Below, piece by piece: positions 5,841-8,184 of a stretch of DNA of 8,184 nucleotides. The stretch covers positions 1-8,184 of the forward strand of contig QNXQ01000008.1 of assembly GCA_003978875.1 (NCBI GenBank), read 5' to 3'. The stretch's first letter is position 1, and each line of letters starts with the position of its first letter. This DNA comes from Aquifex sp. (lineage in GTDB: Bacteria; Aquificota; Aquificia; Aquificales; Aquificaceae). A model generated the notes under the pieces. It ran no database searches and was not told the DNA's origin. It saw nothing but the letters and a program-made list of their open reading frames with translations. Made by a program: the position numbers and the translations under genes.

Positions 5841-7578
5841 TTTTTCTTTGCATTTTATACATTTCTATAATTTCCTGCTCGGTGGTAGCATCTTCTGGTT
5901 TTTTATCGAGTCTATACCTTCCCGTAAACCTGGGAAATCTGAGACCTATACCCCTGCTTGAAGCTACTTTTCCCCATCCGCAGGTATGTACAGGGCTAAG
6001 TGTAAGCTCGGCGCCCGTTATCTCCAAAACCAAAAAAGGTTCAAACCATATATCCGCTGAAAGTATGGAATCAACCCTGGGATGCTTATGGTTTAATTTT
6101 CTAGGCATTAACATTTCTTCAAGTTTCTTGAAGTCATCTTCGGTAAAGCCCGTCCCTACTTTGGTAACTGTTTTAAATGTATCCGTATCAGGGTCATAAC
6201 AGGCCATGAGCAGTGAGCCAAAGGTTCCTCTTCTTTGCCCTTTTCCCCAAAAGCCTCCTATTACTACAAGGTCTAATGTATCAGCCAGAACGGATTTGTA
6301 ATCTCTTTTGTATTTAATCCAGAGAAACCCCCTCTTTCCGGCCTGGTATACGGATTCCGAAGATAGGGATTTACAAACAAGTCCTTCGCAGCCTTCCTCA
6401 ATAGCCTGATAAAAAAAGCTTTCCAGGTCTTCAACTTCATCAACTACCCTTTGAGGAACAAGGTTTATTCTCTCAGTTCTTTTTACAACTCTCTCAAGAA
6501 TTGCTCTTCTTTCTGGATAAGGTTTAAGTGTTAAGTCTTCACCGTCAAGGTAGAGTATATCAAAAATAAAACCCGCAACGGGATATTTGAGGATATGATA
6601 TCTGGTAACGTATTTCACCTTACGATGCATGAGCTCTTGAAAGGGCTTAACTTCTCCACTTGAAGGGTCTATAACAACCGCTTCGAGCTCGATTATAAAA
6701 TCGTGGTCAATTGCTTCCTTTAAAAACTCTATAAGGTCAGGATACTGATGGGTTATGTTTTCTAACCTTCTTGAGAATAGATAAAATTCATCTCCTTTTC
6801 TATGGACTTGTACCCTTTCTCCATCGTATTTATATTCGGCTCCGCACCTTCCGCCTAGTTTGCGAAGAATTAAAACAGGACTTCCCATTCTCTCTGCAAG
6901 CATAGGCCTTATAGGCCTTCCCACTTCTATTTTTATACCCTTTACCCCTTCAAGGCCTTCGCTGGCGAGAACTCTTGCTACATAACCTATGTCTGAACAA
7001 AGGTTATAGGCCCTTTCTAAAATATCTCTATTTGTAGAATTTCCGGTAAAGGCTATCGCAAGAGCCTCGAGGATTGTATTTTCTCCAATACCTAACCTTA
7101 ACCTTTCCGTAATAGTTCTTAAGAGGTATTTAACCTCTTCGGCTCTGGCTTTTCTGAGAAGAGATATAAGAATCCTTATTTTTTTCTCTTGAGAGCCTAT
7201 ACCTACGGCTTTAGCTATGTTGAGAAATCCTTCGTAAACTTCTTCAACTGTAAGGTATCCTTCGGGTTTAAAATTTAAAGATTCGTATAAAATCCTTCCT
7301 GCTTCTCCTAAATCTCCTACTTCCCTTACCTTTTTTTCGATTTCATAGGAGGGTATTTTGAGGATACGCGAGAGAGCCCTGATTGCCAATTTTTCACCGA
7401 AGTTATACTCGAGACCTGTGTATTCCGGAGCTATTTTCCCCGTTGATAGATAAACTACTTTATCTATAACCTCCTTGGGAGTTTGCTTAAAGAGCTGTAC
7501 AAGGGAATTTATCATTTCCGTGCGGCGAGAAGTTTTCTCTATCTGACTGTAAAATTGTGTGAGAATTCGGTATTCCAT
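5809..7578 (-). CDS. lig: ATP-dependent DNA ligase (archaeal/eukaryal LigI type)
   Basis: Seals nicks in duplex DNA through an enzyme-AMP intermediate, using ATP. The 589 aa contain the N-terminal helical DNA-binding domain (about 1-215, including LRTITERLRLGIGENTILEA), the nucleotidyltransferase domain and an OB-fold. Motif I is KYDGER (250-255) with Lys250 as the expected AMP-attachment residue. Motif III is around LFSRRLENIT (267-276), motif IIIa around ELEAVVID (297-304) and FDILYLDGEDL (339-349), motif IV EGLVCKS (398-404), and motif V WIKYKRDY (420-427). The OB-fold carries GGFWGKGQRRGTFGSLL (441-457) and motif VI RFPRFTGRYR (547-556). It is full length with all catalytic motifs intact, so it should be active. 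Most bacteria rely on NAD-dependent LigA; this type is typical of archaea and suggests ancient transfer. It is not the short LigD/LigB/LigC form. Its ATG overlaps the leuD stop by one base (TAATG at 7576-7580), with only a distant AGGA upstream, so it probably depends on translational coupling to leuD. Confidence 0.96.
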   Translation of the reverse strand: MEYRILTQFYSQIEKTSRRTEMINSLVQLFKQTPKEVIDKVVYLSTGKIAPEYTGLEYNFGEKLAIRALSRILKIPSYEIEKKVREVGDLGEAGRILYESLNFKPEGYLTVEEVYEGFLNIAKAVGIGSQEKKIRILISLLRKARAEEVKYLLRTITERLRLGIGENTILEALAIAFTGNSTNRDILERAYNLCSDIGYVARVLASEGLEGVKGIKIEVGRPIRPMLAERMGSPVLILRKLGGRCGAEYKYDGERVQVHRKGDEFYLFSRRLENITHQYPDLIEFLKEAIDHDFIIELEAVVIDPSSGEVKPFQELMHRKVKYVTRYHILKYPVAGFIFDILYLDGEDLTLKPYPERRAILERVVKRTERINLVPQRVVDEVEDLESFFYQAIEEGCEGLVCKSLSSESVYQAGKRGFLWIKYKRDYKSVLADTLDLVVIGGFWGKGQRRGTFGSLLMACYDPDTDTFKTVTKVGTGFTEDDFKKLEEMLMPRKLNHKHPRVDSILSADIWFEPFLVLEITGAELTLSPVHTCGWGKVASSRGIGLRFPRFTGRYRLDKKPEDATTEQEIIEMYKMQRKIKVSFQKVER

Positions 7579-8084
7579 TACTTTTTGGCGAGTTTTTCCT
7601 TAGCGTAAGCCATAAGACCTCCAGCCTTTAATATATCCTGAAGCTCTTTAGGGAATTTGGTAGCCTGGTATTCTTTGCCCGTTCTTAGATTTTTAATAAT
7701 TCCCTTTTCAAGGTCTACCTCTATTTCATCTCCGTGTTCTATTTCATCAACAGCCTGAGGAGCTTCTACTATCGGCAATCCTATATTTATAGCGTTCCTG
7801 AAGAAAATTCTCGCAAAGGATTTAGCGATAACTACAGGCACTCCAGCATACTTTATAGCTATGGGAGCGTGTTCTCTGGAAGAGCCTGAACCAAAATTCT
7901 TTCCTGCGACTATTATATCTCCTTCCTTATGCTCCTGAGCAAAGTTAGGATGCTGACTGTCTTCCATAACGTGCTTGGCAAGTTCATAAGGGTCAGAGGT
8001 ATTTAAGTACCTTGCAGGTATGATTTGGTCTGTATCTACATTATCTCCAAATTTCCAAACTCTACCTTTAAATCTCATCTGCAT
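7578..8084 (-). CDS. leuD: 3-isopropylmalate dehydratase small subunit, LeuD
   Basis: The small (swivel-domain) subunit of isopropylmalate isomerase, which with the 4Fe-4S large subunit LeuC converts 2- to 3-isopropylmalate in leucine synthesis. The heterodimer often also acts on citramalate in bacteria using that route to isoleucine. At 168 aa it is the short LeuD form shared by archaea and many bacteria, not the roughly 200-aa proteobacterial form. Motifs are GDNVDTDQIIPARYL (13-27), KNFGSGSSREHAP (62-74; the conserved Ser/Arg active-site loop) and AKSFARIFFRNAINIGLP (87-104). The substrate-specificity loop reads YLNT (26-29). The reading frame offers two starts, ATG at 8084 and at 8078 (MQMRFKG). 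Neither has a clear Shine-Dalgarno sequence; either gives an intact protein, and MRFKG would match common family starts. No leuC is in the window. It is the first gene of a leuD-lig pair. Confidence 0.95.
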   Translation of the reverse strand: MQMRFKGRVWKFGDNVDTDQIIPARYLNTSDPYELAKHVMEDSQHPNFAQEHKEGDIIVAGKNFGSGSSREHAPIAIKYAGVPVVIAKSFARIFFRNAINIGLPIVEAPQAVDEIEHGDEIEVDLEKGIIKNLRTGKEYQATKFPKELQDILKAGGLMAYAKEKLAKK

Positions 8085-8136
8085 AATATTTAATATTACG
8101 GGATTTTTTTATTTTATTTAACCCGGAGGTGAATTA
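8085..8136. promoter_or_regulatory. Divergent intergenic region with AT-rich palindrome
   Basis: This region separates leuD (leftward) from an unidentified gene (rightward) and so must hold their promoters, unless the rightward gene is read from inside leuD. AATATT-T-AATATT (8085-8097) is a perfect 13-base palindrome just upstream of leuD. On the - strand a weak TTAAAT / 17 bases / TAATAT pair can be drawn, with the -10 at 8093-8098. Transcription from it would start within a few bases of the leuD ATG, giving an almost leaderless mRNA. A T7 run lies at 8104-8110. The promoter call is tentative. Confidence 0.35.
8125..8130 (+). promoter_or_regulatory. Ribosome binding site of the gene starting at 8137
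   Basis: GGAGGT lies six bases before the ATG at 8137, the expected spacing. It is the main reason for believing that this truncated frame is a real gene. Confidence 0.75.
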
Positions 8137-8184
8137 ATGAAAACTTTATCTATAGATAATATAAAGGATAAAGTAATAAAGGGA
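8137..8184 (+). CDS. Start of an unidentified gene (16 codons, 3' end outside window)
   Basis: The frame begins ATG AAA ACT and stays open for 16 codons to the window edge, giving MKTLSIDNIKDKVIKG. It is preceded by a good Shine-Dalgarno sequence and an AT-rich region. The fragment is too short to assign: it is hydrophilic, without a signal peptide or any motif I recognise. It is divergent from leuD. Confidence 0.7.
   Translation, partial: MKTLSIDNIKDKVIKG

Overview
The window looks like chromosomal DNA of a hyperthermophilic bacterium of the Aquifex type. The support is indirect: an A/T-leaning, Lys/Glu/Ile-rich coding style with frequent AGA/AGG and ATA codons; tight gene packing with 1-base stop/start overlaps; a Gram-negative lipid A gene (lpxA) beside glmU; a sigma-54 gene; and an archaeal/eukaryal-type ATP-dependent DNA ligase as a full-length bacterial gene. 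The species cannot be fixed from sequence alone.

Left block (1-4803, all + strand). The 3' part of rpoN (sigma-54) is followed, with gaps of 10 bases, a 1-base overlap, 31 bases and 13 bases, by a small helical protein of unknown function (83 aa), a 532-aa protein, lpxA and glmU. The spacing suggests one operon. GlmU makes UDP-GlcNAc and LpxA uses it for the first step of lipid A synthesis, so the last two genes are successive steps. The 532-aa protein is the oddest gene here. It reads as a receiver-like domain lacking its phospho-acceptor Asp, a middle domain that may be PATAN-like, and a metallo-beta-lactamase/ODP-type domain in which nearly all di-metal ligands are replaced. It is probably a non-catalytic regulator or scaffold.

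Middle (4804-4961, 158 bases, no protein gene I can support). A near-consensus sigma-70 promoter lies across the end of glmU. It is followed by a hairpin, a run of five C-tracts (a G-quadruplex motif on the - strand, i-motif on the + strand), a T7 run and a second, perfect GC-rich hairpin. This could be a structured 5' leader of the next gene, a termination/attenuation region, or a small RNA gene.

Right block. An AEC-family (auxin-efflux-carrier-like) membrane transporter (4962-5840, +) runs convergently into, and overlaps by 32 bases, an ATP-dependent DNA ligase (5809-7578, -). The ligase is coupled by a 1-base TAATG overlap to leuD (7578-8084, -), the small subunit of isopropylmalate isomerase. 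A short divergent intergenic region (8085-8136) separates leuD from the first 16 codons of an unidentified + strand gene with a good ribosome binding site. No tRNA, rRNA, CRISPR array, insertion sequence or phage feature was seen.
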